Notes: generated by a model from the sequence alone, not told the origin. A stretch of 6,831 nucleotides of DNA from Gallionellaceae bacterium (GCA_021731185.1 JAKFXW010000085.1:1-6831); one strand, 5' to 3'; numbered from the stretch's first letter, positions 1-6,029 are shown. Program-made: numbers and translations.

Positions 1-594
1 CATTAACTGACTGGCGTCGGTGTAGGCTTGGTTTCCGTATTGTGGCGCGAGTTGCAGCGCGTTTAGTTTGTTCCCGGCGTTGATTTGTTGCGCTTGCATA
101 TCACGGTTCAGCCCTGATTCAGCGAGTTGCTGCTGCATACCGTAATCCTGCATCCGCATATTGCTGGCAATCTCCCCCATCTGCCGAGCACCGACCTCTT
201 GTATCCCTGAATTTCCAAACGATCCGCTTGTTGCGTTGATTTTCGCCAAATTGCCCGCAGTGCCGAGCTGGGCCTTATTGATCGCAGACTCAAGATAGGG
301 GTTTGATCCAGCATACGCATTAGCCCCGGACTGCACGCCCCCGCCATTGGCAAGGACTCCCTGAATGGTGCTATTGGCCTGCTGCATTGTCGGGTCACCG
401 CTCATTGCACGGTCCGCAATCATGCCGATACCGAGGTTTTGAGCCTGGTTCATCTCCTCGAAACGCTGGCCTTGATACGGATTAAACCCGGCTTTATTGA
501 CTCTTGCACCGGCTTGCGTGGCGTAGTCGATCAGCGGGGAGAATCGCGGGTCGATAGAGTTTGTCGTGGTTTGTCCTTCGCCGCCGCCGCTCAT
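1..594 (-). CDS. Gly/Gln/Met-rich virion or ejection-type protein, N-terminal part
   Basis: The frame starts at ATG 592-594 and is open for 198 codons to the window edge, so the C-terminus is missing. It begins MSGGGEGQTTTNSIDPRF, then shows FNPYQGQRFEEMNQAQ (37-52) and GSNPYLESAINKAQLGTAGN (96-115). SGSFGNSGIQEVGARQMGEIASNMRMQDYGMQQQLAE spans about 123-159. A Gln/Asn-rich helical region follows. The layout 'NPYL...I..A.........G.FGNSG.......R..G..A.NMR..DY' is one I know from phage proteins located after tail genes, generally hypothetical and sometimes suggested as internal or ejected. The high helix content and Gln/Met richness are compatible with an ejection protein. No in-frame start lies between this ATG and the upstream in-frame stop (TAA 622-624). 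Family and role are tentative; that it is a real gene is likely. Confidence 0.78.
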   Translation of the reverse strand, partial: MSGGGEGQTTTNSIDPRFSPLIDYATQAGARVNKAGFNPYQGQRFEEMNQAQNLGIGMIADRAMSGDPTMQQANSTIQGVLANGGGVQSGANAYAGSNPYLESAINKAQLGTAGNLAKINATSGSFGNSGIQEVGARQMGEIASNMRMQDYGMQQQLAESGLNRDMQAQQINAGNKLNALQLAPQYGNQAYTDASQLM

Positions 595-620
595 CTTGCT
601 ACCCCAGAGATTGTTTTCAT
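591..620 (-). CDS. Possible leader micro-ORF, 9 codons (MKTISGVAR)
   Basis: ATG at 618-620, eight further sense codons and a TGA at 591-593 give the peptide MKTISGVAR. GAGG lies six bases upstream. The stop overlaps the ATG of the large downstream gene in the form ATGA (591-594), the same coupling arrangement used elsewhere in this operon. It may load ribosomes that then re-initiate at 594. The peptide itself probably has no function. It could also be chance, because such short frames are common. Confidence 0.35.
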   Translation of the reverse strand: MKTISGVAR

Positions 621-621
621 A

Positions 622-1041
622 TTACGCCTCATAGTCAACCGAAACTTCCAAGATATTATACACTGGTTTAAAGCCGCAAAGTGAACGGTAAAGCCGTTCC
701 TGCGCCGGGCCTGCCGCACACCTGACTTTTGAACATCCCAAGTCCCTTGCGACTTGCTTTATAGCTTCAAAAAACTGCTCGAATCCACCGTTGTGCGCCA
801 CCAAGTCAGTGATGAACAAAACCCGCATGTTGGGCAGTTGATCTACTCGAATCACACCCCAGCCGCGTACTGCTTCACCGCCCCACATCCTCAGCAAGGT
901 GCGTTCGCCACGGGACAGTATCATCTTGAGTTGAGACCCTGTTATCTCCCCACCGGACACGTCACAAGCCTCTGATAGGCAGGAAGCGCCATCTGCCCAT
1001 GCGCGGTCAATCATTATTGCTGGGACGGGTTGGAGTTCCAT
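622..1041 (-). CDS. GNAT-fold (acetyltransferase-like) phage protein
   Basis: This 139-residue protein has the GNAT order. A first beta/helix region includes MLSRGERTLL-type residues (40-50). Then come the strand pair WGGEAVRGWGVIRVDQLPNMRVLFITDL (53-80) and a helix, FEQFFEAIKQVARDLGCSKVRCAAG (87-111). It ends with ERLYRSLCGFKPVYNILEVSV (115-135), the usual 'L...GF......l...' end of GNATs. Similar short proteins sit in late tail regions of P22- and T7-like phages. The acetyl-CoA loop (R/Q-x-x-G-x-G/A) is not clear: residues near 82-87 read AHNGGF, so activity is doubtful and a structural or ejected role is possible. ATG 1039-1041 is preferred to the TTG three bases earlier because it has AGG (1048-1050) at normal spacing and overlaps the upstream stop (TGATG). 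Confidence 0.65.
   Translation of the reverse strand: MELQPVPAIMIDRAWADGASCLSEACDVSGGEITGSQLKMILSRGERTLLRMWGGEAVRGWGVIRVDQLPNMRVLFITDLVAHNGGFEQFFEAIKQVARDLGCSKVRCAAGPAQERLYRSLCGFKPVYNILEVSVDYEA
627..630 (-). promoter_or_regulatory. Ribosome binding site for 9-codon leader ORF
   Basis: On the minus strand GAGG lies six bases before the ATG at 618-620, inside the last codons of the GNAT-like gene. It is better placed and stronger than anything in front of the next large gene, whose start at 594 has only GGGG (602-606 region). This suggests that ribosomes enter at the leader. Confidence 0.5.
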
Positions 1042-1331
1042 CAATTACCTGTAAGGCTCCGGCTCTGCACCCAAGTGCCCGGCGTACCCGCAGCGACACA
1101 AACCCAGCCAAGAATCACATATTTATTCGGCGTTGTCCCTAACTCTGTCGGTGTCGAATTTGTCACAAAATCCCCTTGCATCCATGTGCCCGTTGTCGGA
1201 GCCGCTGTTGCTGCCTGATAGCGGGCTGAAATTGCGCCCTCGGACAATCCGTTGACCTGTAAAGCAATCTCCCTGTACCAGCGGGCAGTTTCAGCATCAA
1301 CACTGACGCGCGGCGTGATGTTGAGTTTCAT
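1041..1331 (-). CDS. Small tail-region protein with GTW-GWVC fibre-like motif
   Basis: This 96-residue protein has an N-terminal helical half (SVDAETARWYREIALQVNGLS, about 10-30). A beta half follows, with APTTGTWMQGDFVTNSTP (44-61), YVILGWVCVAAGTPGTW (71-87) and RSLTGN at the end. The 'APTTGTW..GD.V.NS.P.......GW.C...GTPGTW' pattern is familiar from phage fibre and tail proteins and from a small hypothetical protein found just after tail genes in related phages. The helical start could trimerise or dock on a neighbour, and the beta part could be a tail tip or fibre-like module. Function is not established. Its start (ATG 1329-1331) overlaps the previous stop (TAATG) and its stop overlaps the next start (TGATG), so expression is tightly coupled on both sides. 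Confidence 0.72.
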   Translation of the reverse strand: MKLNITPRVSVDAETARWYREIALQVNGLSEGAISARYQAATAAPTTGTWMQGDFVTNSTPTELGTTPNKYVILGWVCVAAGTPGTWVQSRSLTGN

Positions 1332-2788
1332 TACGCCGTGCCCATCGGTTTAAGCACTGCCCCCATCGCCAGCACCCGGACATCGCCCGTCATGGAAATC
1401 GTTGCCCTGTGAAATCTAGCCGCCTGCAATACGTCGAACTTGCCGTCATTCAGCGTGTGCGTGCTGCCAGTAGTCAAACCTGCACCTTCAGTCATTTTGG
1501 AGAATACCTGCGCGGTAGCTGAAGCAGGCGCATAACCTGGCGCGAATCTGACACGGATTTTGCTTAACAGGCTTACACCTTCATCATCACCCATATCGCC
1601 CGTGGTGTAGCTGCTGGAAGTTGATACACCCGTCAGCAATTTAAGCTGATGCGCAGTATCAAACACCGTTAAAACACGTCCACCACTTAGCCAGAATTGT
1701 GAATCAAACGAGTATGCTGATAACCCGTCAATCGCGGCACTGATACCGCTCAGGCCGTCAATCGTTGCCCCTGCGCTGATGTAATTCAGCACCGCCTGAA
1801 CGTTTATCGTGACCAGCCCGAATTGCTTTGTTGCGAGGTGATAGACCATCGCAGTATCAAGCGTTGTCGAGTTGGTAGATGGGTAGAAAATCCAAACACG
1901 ATTCGTTTGACGGTCAAATATACACTGGATTTTGTAACGATAGGCCGGGTTAGAGTTGGCATAAAACCATTCTCGAACCTGCCCCAACCCGATGGGAACC
2001 GGGCGTGAGCCGTCGAATATCCAAAAATTATCCTGCCCGACAATGAAGTGAGCACCACCTATATCAGTCCAGGCATCTTGACCGACACACCCAGCATCAC
2101 CGCCCGGCACTTGTATCCAGTCCCATACCGAGGGAGCGCCGACAAACTGACCAAGGAAAATAGCCTTGTCCTTGTATGCAACGGCGTAATCACCCAGCTT
2201 CCCACCGGCGGTAATTTGCCCCGGTGCCGATACCAGCATACCCGTGGCACATAGAGCCGTGACGCTGGGCGTCCAGCTTGTTTCGTTAAACGTGGCACTG
2301 CACCACCAGCGATTTTGGGATACGCCATAGGTCGCGTCGGAAGTATTCAGCGCCATGACAAACGAGCCGACACTAAACACAATCTTGGCCTTTGGAGCCG
2401 TGGCAATGTCTGCAAACGCGCCCGATGTACTACGCTGCATGGTGTCGGACAGGTTCGAGGCGATTGTGGCATTGCCGAATTGGGTGTAGCTCCAGCGCGT
2501 ATCAACGCCACCGGTGTAATTTCCCCCCCTCGTTACGTCCGTCCATACTCCACCAGACAGCTCATAGAGCTTAGTGGCCGTGCCTGCAAGGATGCGCCGT
2601 GTATCGTCCAGCTTAGTTACCACCACCGCACCGACACACGCAGCAGCAAGAGCCGGGGTTGATGCAGGTGTCGATGCTGAGGGCGCGCCCGTCATGCCCG
2701 TTTCGTATGGGATAAAGTTTGCGCACTGGGTAATGACGCCCGGTGTCGTTGGGTCTTGATCCGGAAGGAAACCGAGCAGCTTATCCAT
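1331..2788 (-). CDS. Tail hub/nozzle protein, P22 gp10-like
   Basis: This 485-residue protein probably forms the tail tube nozzle below the adaptor and seals packaged DNA, like the stabilisation protein gp10 of P22 (472 residues). The sequence is almost all beta, with repeated aromatic-rich blades. Examples are TRWSYTQFGNATIASNLSDTMQ (97-118), WSATFNETSW-type turns (161-172), WDWIQVPGGDAGCVGQDAW (222-240), FIVGQDNFWIFDGSRPVPIG (248-267) and VREWFYANSNP (271-281). The late segment IDGLS repeats (343-347, 353-357) before AYSFDSQFWLSGGRV (358-372) match a layout I know from podovirus tail proteins ('..tyDdL......iDdlpysfDS..w..G'). A Ser/Thr/Pro-rich stretch lies at 37-48. The start has only a weak TGGA site (2797-2800), so it probably depends on coupling to the adaptor gene. 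It could be a related tail tube protein rather than a strict gp10. Confidence 0.75.
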   Translation of the reverse strand: MDKLLGFLPDQDPTTPGVITQCANFIPYETGMTGAPSASTPASTPALAAACVGAVVVTKLDDTRRILAGTATKLYELSGGVWTDVTRGGNYTGGVDTRWSYTQFGNATIASNLSDTMQRSTSGAFADIATAPKAKIVFSVGSFVMALNTSDATYGVSQNRWWCSATFNETSWTPSVTALCATGMLVSAPGQITAGGKLGDYAVAYKDKAIFLGQFVGAPSVWDWIQVPGGDAGCVGQDAWTDIGGAHFIVGQDNFWIFDGSRPVPIGLGQVREWFYANSNPAYRYKIQCIFDRQTNRVWIFYPSTNSTTLDTAMVYHLATKQFGLVTINVQAVLNYISAGATIDGLSGISAAIDGLSAYSFDSQFWLSGGRVLTVFDTAHQLKLLTGVSTSSSYTTGDMGDDEGVSLLSKIRVRFAPGYAPASATAQVFSKMTEGAGLTTGSTHTLNDGKFDVLQAARFHRATISMTGDVRVLAMGAVLKPMGTA

Positions 2789-2806
2789 TTTTAAATATCC
2801 AGCTTA

Positions 2807-3403
2807 TCAACGACGCGGGCGAATTTGCAAGGATCCGGAGGAAGGTTGCCCTCTGCGCTCTGAAAATCTGCGCGCAGACTCAAGAGCCAGCATGACGGCC
2901 TGCGACAAGGCGCTGATCTCCCCCGCGTCTCTGATATACCGTGCGGCCTCAAGACAGGATGCGTAGAGATACAGTTCGCTGGCATTATCCAGAATCCAAT
3001 TAGTCGCCACCGTCCCCGACAAGGGCAGAATCTTGGGAGTGTAGAAAAGCGTGTAAGCCTGATCAGCACCCGCGCCGATGATGCGGATTTGATTCTTTTC
3101 AAGTGAGTAGTATTGAGGGTGAGTGTTCACCGTGGACGGCACATCGGCCACGGCCATGTAGTCAAGGTTTGTAGTCCATGACCCATGTGATACGGTGATC
3201 TTCGCCACCGCTGCGAAGTCAGTCGGCAATGTGCCATAACCCCCCGCAATCGTTGTGCCAGCAACCGAGACTTGTAGCTCCTGGACGTTCAGTTCCCGGA
3301 ACAGATATGACTCAGCCAGTTCGATAAAGCCGGGTATCTGAGCCGTCAGGTTGTCGCGGTGCAGGTAGTCCGCTATCCCAGATTTTAGCGTGGTGTAGTT
3401 CAT
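2807..3403 (-). CDS. Head-tail adaptor protein (gp4/SU10 adaptor-like)
   Basis: This 198-residue protein probably binds under the portal ring and connects it to the tail nozzle after packaging. The N-terminus (MNYTTLKSGIADYLHRDNLTAQIPGFIELAESYLFREL, given here as a pattern over residues 1-38) has the 'L...I..yL.R.DL...IP.FI.lAE..l.R.L' helices of phage adaptors. Next comes a beta region with GTLPTDFAAVAKI (57-69) and DYMAVADVP (81-89). It then shows YSLEKNQIRI (99-108) and YTLFYTPKILPL (117-128). The block NWILDNASELYLYASCLEAARY (135-156) is the usual C-terminal 'N.ll...p.lYLya.L.EAa.y' helix. It ends in a basic tail. Length agrees with known adaptors. Start and stop overlap or nearly touch both neighbours (ATGA overlap upstream, 18-base gap downstream). 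The family is recognised by pattern, not by search. Confidence 0.85.
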   Translation of the reverse strand: MNYTTLKSGIADYLHRDNLTAQIPGFIELAESYLFRELNVQELQVSVAGTTIAGGYGTLPTDFAAVAKITVSHGSWTTNLDYMAVADVPSTVNTHPQYYSLEKNQIRIIGAGADQAYTLFYTPKILPLSGTVATNWILDNASELYLYASCLEAARYIRDAGEISALSQAVMLALESARRFSERRGQPSSGSLQIRPRR

Positions 3404-3720
3404 CGCTTCAGGAACTTGTCAAAAGTGACCATCTTGGGATTAGCTTTGAGCCATAGCAGCATTTGGAGTTTGCGCTCTTCTGCGCCTTGGTAGGTTTGAT
3501 TGATGCGCGTCACCTCAGCCATCGGCACAATGCCGACGAAGTGCCCATCCCCCCAACGATCCCCGGCGGTCGAGCTACGCGCTGCCGCTGCATATTCCAG
3601 CATTGGTTCGGCGTCATAGGTCAGCTTCGTGATGGCCTGGTCGCCTTCGAGAATTATCTCTCGCCGGATGCCGAAGCCATTGACGCCTTCGTCTATCGTT
3701 ACGCTGGAATCAAGCACCAT
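3400..3720 (-). CDS. Conserved-type phage structural-region protein, unknown function
   Basis: This 106-residue protein starts MVLDSSVTIDEGVNGFGIRR. It continues with IILEGDQAITKLTYDAEPMLEYAAAARSS, then WGDGHFVGIVPMAEVTRI, and ends with EERKLQMLLWLKANPKMVTFDKFLKR. From memory, similar small proteins ('GDQ..TKLTYDAEP.L..A...R......WG....VG..P......' and 'WL..NP....FDKFLK') occur in podovirus-like head regions as hypothetical proteins, so the closing 'NP..V.FDKFLKR' may be a conserved tail. The start at 3720 is chosen because of its GAGGA site and the one-base gap from the preceding stop. A longer frame to 3783 would overlap the previous gene by about 60 bases. Its stop overlaps the adaptor start (ATGA). 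A role in capsid-tail joining or tail assembly is possible, but nothing in the sequence shows it. Confidence 0.75.
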   Translation of the reverse strand: MVLDSSVTIDEGVNGFGIRREIILEGDQAITKLTYDAEPMLEYAAAARSSTAGDRWGDGHFVGIVPMAEVTRINQTYQGAEERKLQMLLWLKANPKMVTFDKFLKR

Positions 3721-3721
3721 G

Positions 3722-4012
3722 TCAAATATCCTCGCATGGTGAGATTTGCACTGTACCCGCCGCAGCCTGTTGAATCGCTGCAATGTGAGTGCATTTCCCC
3801 GTTGCGATGATTAGTGACTGTCCAGGCTGTACAACGGCATCGGTAGCCACTGCCGTCTGAGCGCCTAGCCCAACTCGGACGCATGCGGCAACGGATGCGG
3901 TTATGCGTATAAAGAGCGGCACTGTGCCATCCAGCCTAAGCGGGATTGTTGCCCCGACTGAATCGGCTCCAGTCGTGATGTTGATGCCGGTTGCAAAGAT
4001 TTGCAGTGCCAT
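3722..4012 (-). CDS. Small beta-rich head protein, possible decoration protein
   Basis: This 96-residue protein begins MALQIFATGINITTG and continues with alternating hydrophobic/polar strands (ATIPLRLDGTVPLFIRITAS, AACVRVGLG, VQPGQSLIIATGKCTHIAAI, AAGTVQISP). It has few charges, no long helix and three cysteines (44, 73, 93). Small all-beta proteins with this 'GINITTG...A..VP.....IRI.A..A..V..G......VQPG......G.THIA.I..A..G.VQI.P' layout often follow capsid genes and are mostly listed as hypothetical. By size, strand pattern and place it could decorate the capsid or stabilise capsomers, but no specific family is certain. It has a strong AGGAG site. Its stop lies one base before the start of the next gene, so the two are probably translationally coupled. 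Confidence 0.7.
   Translation of the reverse strand: MALQIFATGINITTGADSVGATIPLRLDGTVPLFIRITASVAACVRVGLGAQTAVATDAVVQPGQSLIIATGKCTHIAAIQQAAAGTVQISPCEDI
3729..3733 (-). promoter_or_regulatory. Ribosome binding site that fixes the start at 3720
   Basis: On the minus strand GAGGA lies eight bases before the ATG at 3718-3720. This supports the shorter reading of the next gene rather than the ATG at 3781-3783, which lies well inside the preceding gene and has an unusual Arg-rich N-terminus. Confidence 0.65.
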
Positions 4013-4017
4013 GATGT

Positions 4018-4022
4018 CTCCT
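4018..4022 (-). promoter_or_regulatory. Ribosome binding site for 96-aa head protein
   Basis: On the minus strand AGGAG, preceded by an A run, lies five bases before the ATG at 4010-4012. It gives independent strong initiation after the 70-base gap that follows the capsid gene. Confidence 0.75.
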
Positions 4023-4061
4023 TTTTGAATTTAGAGTGGCCTCACACCACATCGGAGTTTT

Positions 4062-4076
4062 ACGGCCTCTAGCCGT
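4062..4076 (-). other. Short hairpin downstream of capsid gene
   Basis: Perfect 5-bp inverted repeat ACGGC/GCCGT with a 5-base loop, lying seven bases after the capsid stop codon. No run of T follows on either strand, so it does not look like an intrinsic terminator. A second weaker pair, GTGG/CCAC (4036-4039 with 4047-4050), follows in the same 70-base gap. Together they may protect the capsid mRNA end or reduce read-through translation into the next gene. This is inference. Confidence 0.4.
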
Positions 4077-4082
4077 CAATCA

Positions 4083-5051
4083 TTACGGGGTTAAATTTGT
4101 GATTTTCGCCTGCGCCGTAGGAGCACGCACAGCCAAAGCACAATCTGCCGTAATCAGCACCTTGTCACTGTCGCCCGTCTTGGCCAAGTCAACGGTTTTG
4201 AAGCCGTCAAGGAAGGCCAAGTCGAGGTAGTCAGTGTTCAGGACGTATGCTGTGTCGGAACCGGCCAGCAGGTAATGAGGGACAACGGAGATAGCCCCGA
4301 AGTCGCTCATATACACTTCAGCACCACCGACCACAACACCCTGTTGCTTACCCTTCACTTCAAACCGGTTCTGCGCAATCGAGGCGAAAGCGGAGAACAA
4401 GCCCTTGTGAGCCGGGGAAACAACCAACATTTCAGCGAACTGGCCTGAAGTGGTGTAGATGTTCTGGCAAGCGGTATCCAGCAGCGCCTTGGTGAAGGTG
4501 CGGTTCGTACCAGCGGTAATAGCCGCTGTAGGAGCGCCCGAAGTCCACGCGGGAGTTGCACCAGCGCCGTTATGCAGCGGGTTACTGACTGCCTGCACAC
4601 CCAAGCCACCAGACTGGCCGGCAACCGAGGTTGTGGCGGCAATGGCAACCTGAGTAGGGGACAACACCATCGCTTCGATGTTGCGCTTCAGCTCCAGCAT
4701 TTTCTTACCCTTGAGGTAAGGCATTTCCATCGTGCGGCCTGCCTTTTTCACGATATTGGCGCGGCGAGAAACGCCGACCGTGCCGTTGAATATTTGCAGG
4801 TGGTTGCCGATACGCAGCGTAGCAACCTGAGCGTCCAGCGTTGCATCGTCACCGTCGATCATCTTGTTCGAGGCGGATGCGGCGGCCAGGGAATCAGTCT
4901 GCCACTCGTGGAAGTCACTTACCGCAGTGACGCGGCCCATCGCGGAGGTGATAGGGGTTTCGCTGGGCGAGGTGTTGAAGATTTTGTCGATCAGGTCTTC
5001 GCGGTTTCCTTTGAGGGAAGCCTTCTGATATAGGTTTGTTGGGACAGCCAT
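4083..5051 (-). CDS. Major capsid protein, SU10/DUF5309 type (HK97 fold)
   Basis: This 322-residue protein forms the icosahedral shell. The N-terminal block has NREDLIDKIFNTSP (about 16-29), then TPITSAMGR (32-40) and HEWQTDSLAA (48-57), followed by IDGDDATLDA (65-74). This arrangement, (R/E)DL..I..ISP..TPF....G...A....HEWQ.D.L, is what I know of the SU10-like major capsid family (DUF5309), which has the HK97 fold. Residues 92-130 (VSRRANIVKKAGRTMEM, then a Lys-rich helix) match the expected long spine helix region. The Ala/Gly/Thr-rich middle (140-185) is probably a surface or loop insertion. The C-terminal half contains FAEMLVVSPAHK (205-216) and KVLITADCALAVRAP (297-311), as in the family. 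It lies directly after the scaffold with a strong AAGGAG site. Length and order fit. There is no sign of truncation or of a fused protease. Confidence 0.92.
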   Translation of the reverse strand: MAVPTNLYQKASLKGNREDLIDKIFNTSPSETPITSAMGRVTAVSDFHEWQTDSLAAASASNKMIDGDDATLDAQVATLRIGNHLQIFNGTVGVSRRANIVKKAGRTMEMPYLKGKKMLELKRNIEAMVLSPTQVAIAATTSVAGQSGGLGVQAVSNPLHNGAGATPAWTSGAPTAAITAGTNRTFTKALLDTACQNIYTTSGQFAEMLVVSPAHKGLFSAFASIAQNRFEVKGKQQGVVVGGAEVYMSDFGAISVVPHYLLAGSDTAYVLNTDYLDLAFLDGFKTVDLAKTGDSDKVLITADCALAVRAPTAQAKITNLTP

Positions 5052-5057
5052 TTTTGA

Positions 5058-5063
5058 CTCCTT
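5058..5063 (-). promoter_or_regulatory. Strong ribosome binding site for capsid gene
   Basis: On the minus strand AAGGAG lies six bases before the capsid ATG (5049-5051) and directly follows the scaffold stop codon TAA (5064-5066). It is among the best ribosome binding sites in the window, as expected for the most abundant virion protein. Confidence 0.8.
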
Positions 5064-6029
5064 TTACCGCAAGAATGCGGCCAAATCATTAAGTTTTGCC
5101 TTGCCGGATTTGAATTTAGCATCCAATTCGCGGTCGCGGCGCTCGTTTGCTGGTTGTGCTTGTCGTGTCGGTAGACGGGGTGCGGCTTGCGCTTTCTTGG
5201 TTACGTCAGCCTTTTGAGCCTTAAGTGCGCGGTACGCAACAGCATCACGCATCACTTGCACCATGCGATGGTCAAGAACGGTAGCCAGCTCCTCCTGGGA
5301 AAAACCGTAGTTCTTGGTTACATCCCCATAAATACTCTCCAGTTTAGGCTTGTCGATACCCTCCTTTTGGAGGTTCGCCCAGGCGTTGGTGAAGAGATTC
5401 GCCTTGCGGGCTTGCTCTGCCTGCGCTGCCTGGTACGCGGCCTGCTGCTTTTCACCCTGGATAGACTCATCCAGTTGGTTCAGGTAGCTGGCTATCTGTC
5501 GCTGCCGCTGGTTTTCCGCCACCCACGCCGCCGGATCAGTGTTGGCGAGTTGCGCCATCTCCTGTTCCGATCTTAACCCCGCCATATTTACGATAGCCGT
5601 GCGCGTTAGCTCGGCTTGTGATAGGTAATCCTGTCGGATTTCCTCGTGTTTTTGCGTCAGGAACTGCACCGCTTCATTCTCGCGCGTAGCTAGCGCCTGA
5701 GTTTTTTTGGTGTAGTCCTTTTGGCGCATGTAAGATGATGCGAGTTCTTCGTAAGTCGCCTCGACGGTTTCCTCTACGCCATCTTCGCCCTTCACCTTAA
5801 AGGTGATCTTCCCGACGGGTGCAGGTTCGTCTTCGGCTTCGTCGTCTGACTCTTCCGGTTCGTCGCTGTCGTCGTCTGTGGGTTCGTCGGTTGTCTCTTC
5901 CGAGTCCGATTCCCCTACGGTTTCCGCTTCGGTTTCTTTAGTGGATTCCTCTTCAGGTTGATCCAGAAATGAGGCGAGGTCTGCCAATCCGCCTGATTCG
6001 AGTGCTGTTTGTTCAGCTTGTTCGGTCAT
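5064..6029 (-). CDS. Capsid scaffolding-type protein
   Basis: This is a 321-residue soluble protein. Residues 1-24 form a short helix containing LADLASFL. Residues 25-70 are extremely acidic (Glu/Asp with Ser/Thr). Residues 72-115 form a small beta/helix unit (KITFKVKGEDGVEETVEATYEELASSYMRQKDYTKKTQ), which recurs in phage scaffold-like proteins. Residues 115-275 are a long charged helical region, and the C-terminus is basic (KAKLNDLAAFLR). An acidic start, helical middle and basic helical end, directly before the capsid gene, are the usual marks of a phage scaffold, whose C-terminal helices bind coat protein. The start at 6029 has AGGA (6040-6043) ten bases upstream. The stop TAA is 12 bases before the capsid start. 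The role is inferred from composition and position. No protease motif is visible. Confidence 0.8.
   Translation of the reverse strand: MTEQAEQTALESGGLADLASFLDQPEEESTKETEAETVGESDSEETTDEPTDDDSDEPEESDDEAEDEPAPVGKITFKVKGEDGVEETVEATYEELASSYMRQKDYTKKTQALATRENEAVQFLTQKHEEIRQDYLSQAELTRTAIVNMAGLRSEQEMAQLANTDPAAWVAENQRQRQIASYLNQLDESIQGEKQQAAYQAAQAEQARKANLFTNAWANLQKEGIDKPKLESIYGDVTKNYGFSQEELATVLDHRMVQVMRDAVAYRALKAQKADVTKKAQAAPRLPTRQAQPANERRDRELDAKFKSGKAKLNDLAAFLR

Noticed and set aside
108..398. Minus-strand 96-aa frame
   Set aside because: It lies wholly inside the partial virion gene (1-594) in another frame and has a Ser/Arg/Cys-rich, non-protein-like composition.
1042..1044. TTG start for the GNAT-like gene
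   Set aside because: The ATG directly after it has the usual overlap with the upstream stop and suitable spacing to AGG; TTG adds only one residue.
3721..3783. Longer N-terminus for the 106-aa gene, starting at ATG 3783
   Set aside because: It would overlap the 96-aa head protein by about 60 bases and adds an Arg/His-rich start unlike the rest. The ATG at 3720 has GAGGA at good spacing and lies one base after the preceding stop.
4062..4076. Intrinsic terminator after the capsid gene
   Set aside because: The stem is only five base pairs and no T tract follows on the coding strand, so only a hairpin is reported.
4572..5033. Plus-strand 153-aa frame opposite the capsid gene
   Set aside because: It is antisense to a confident capsid gene, rich in Arg, His and Cys, and has no ribosome site or recognisable motif.
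5187..5576. Plus-strand 129-aa frame opposite the scaffold gene
   Set aside because: Its Leu/Arg-rich content arises from the Gln/Ala/Glu-rich codons of the scaffold on the other strand; no independent support.
5815..5960. CRISPR or tandem DNA repeat array
   Set aside because: The repetitive look comes from Glu/Asp/Ser codons in the acidic scaffold region; there are no regular repeat units or spacers.
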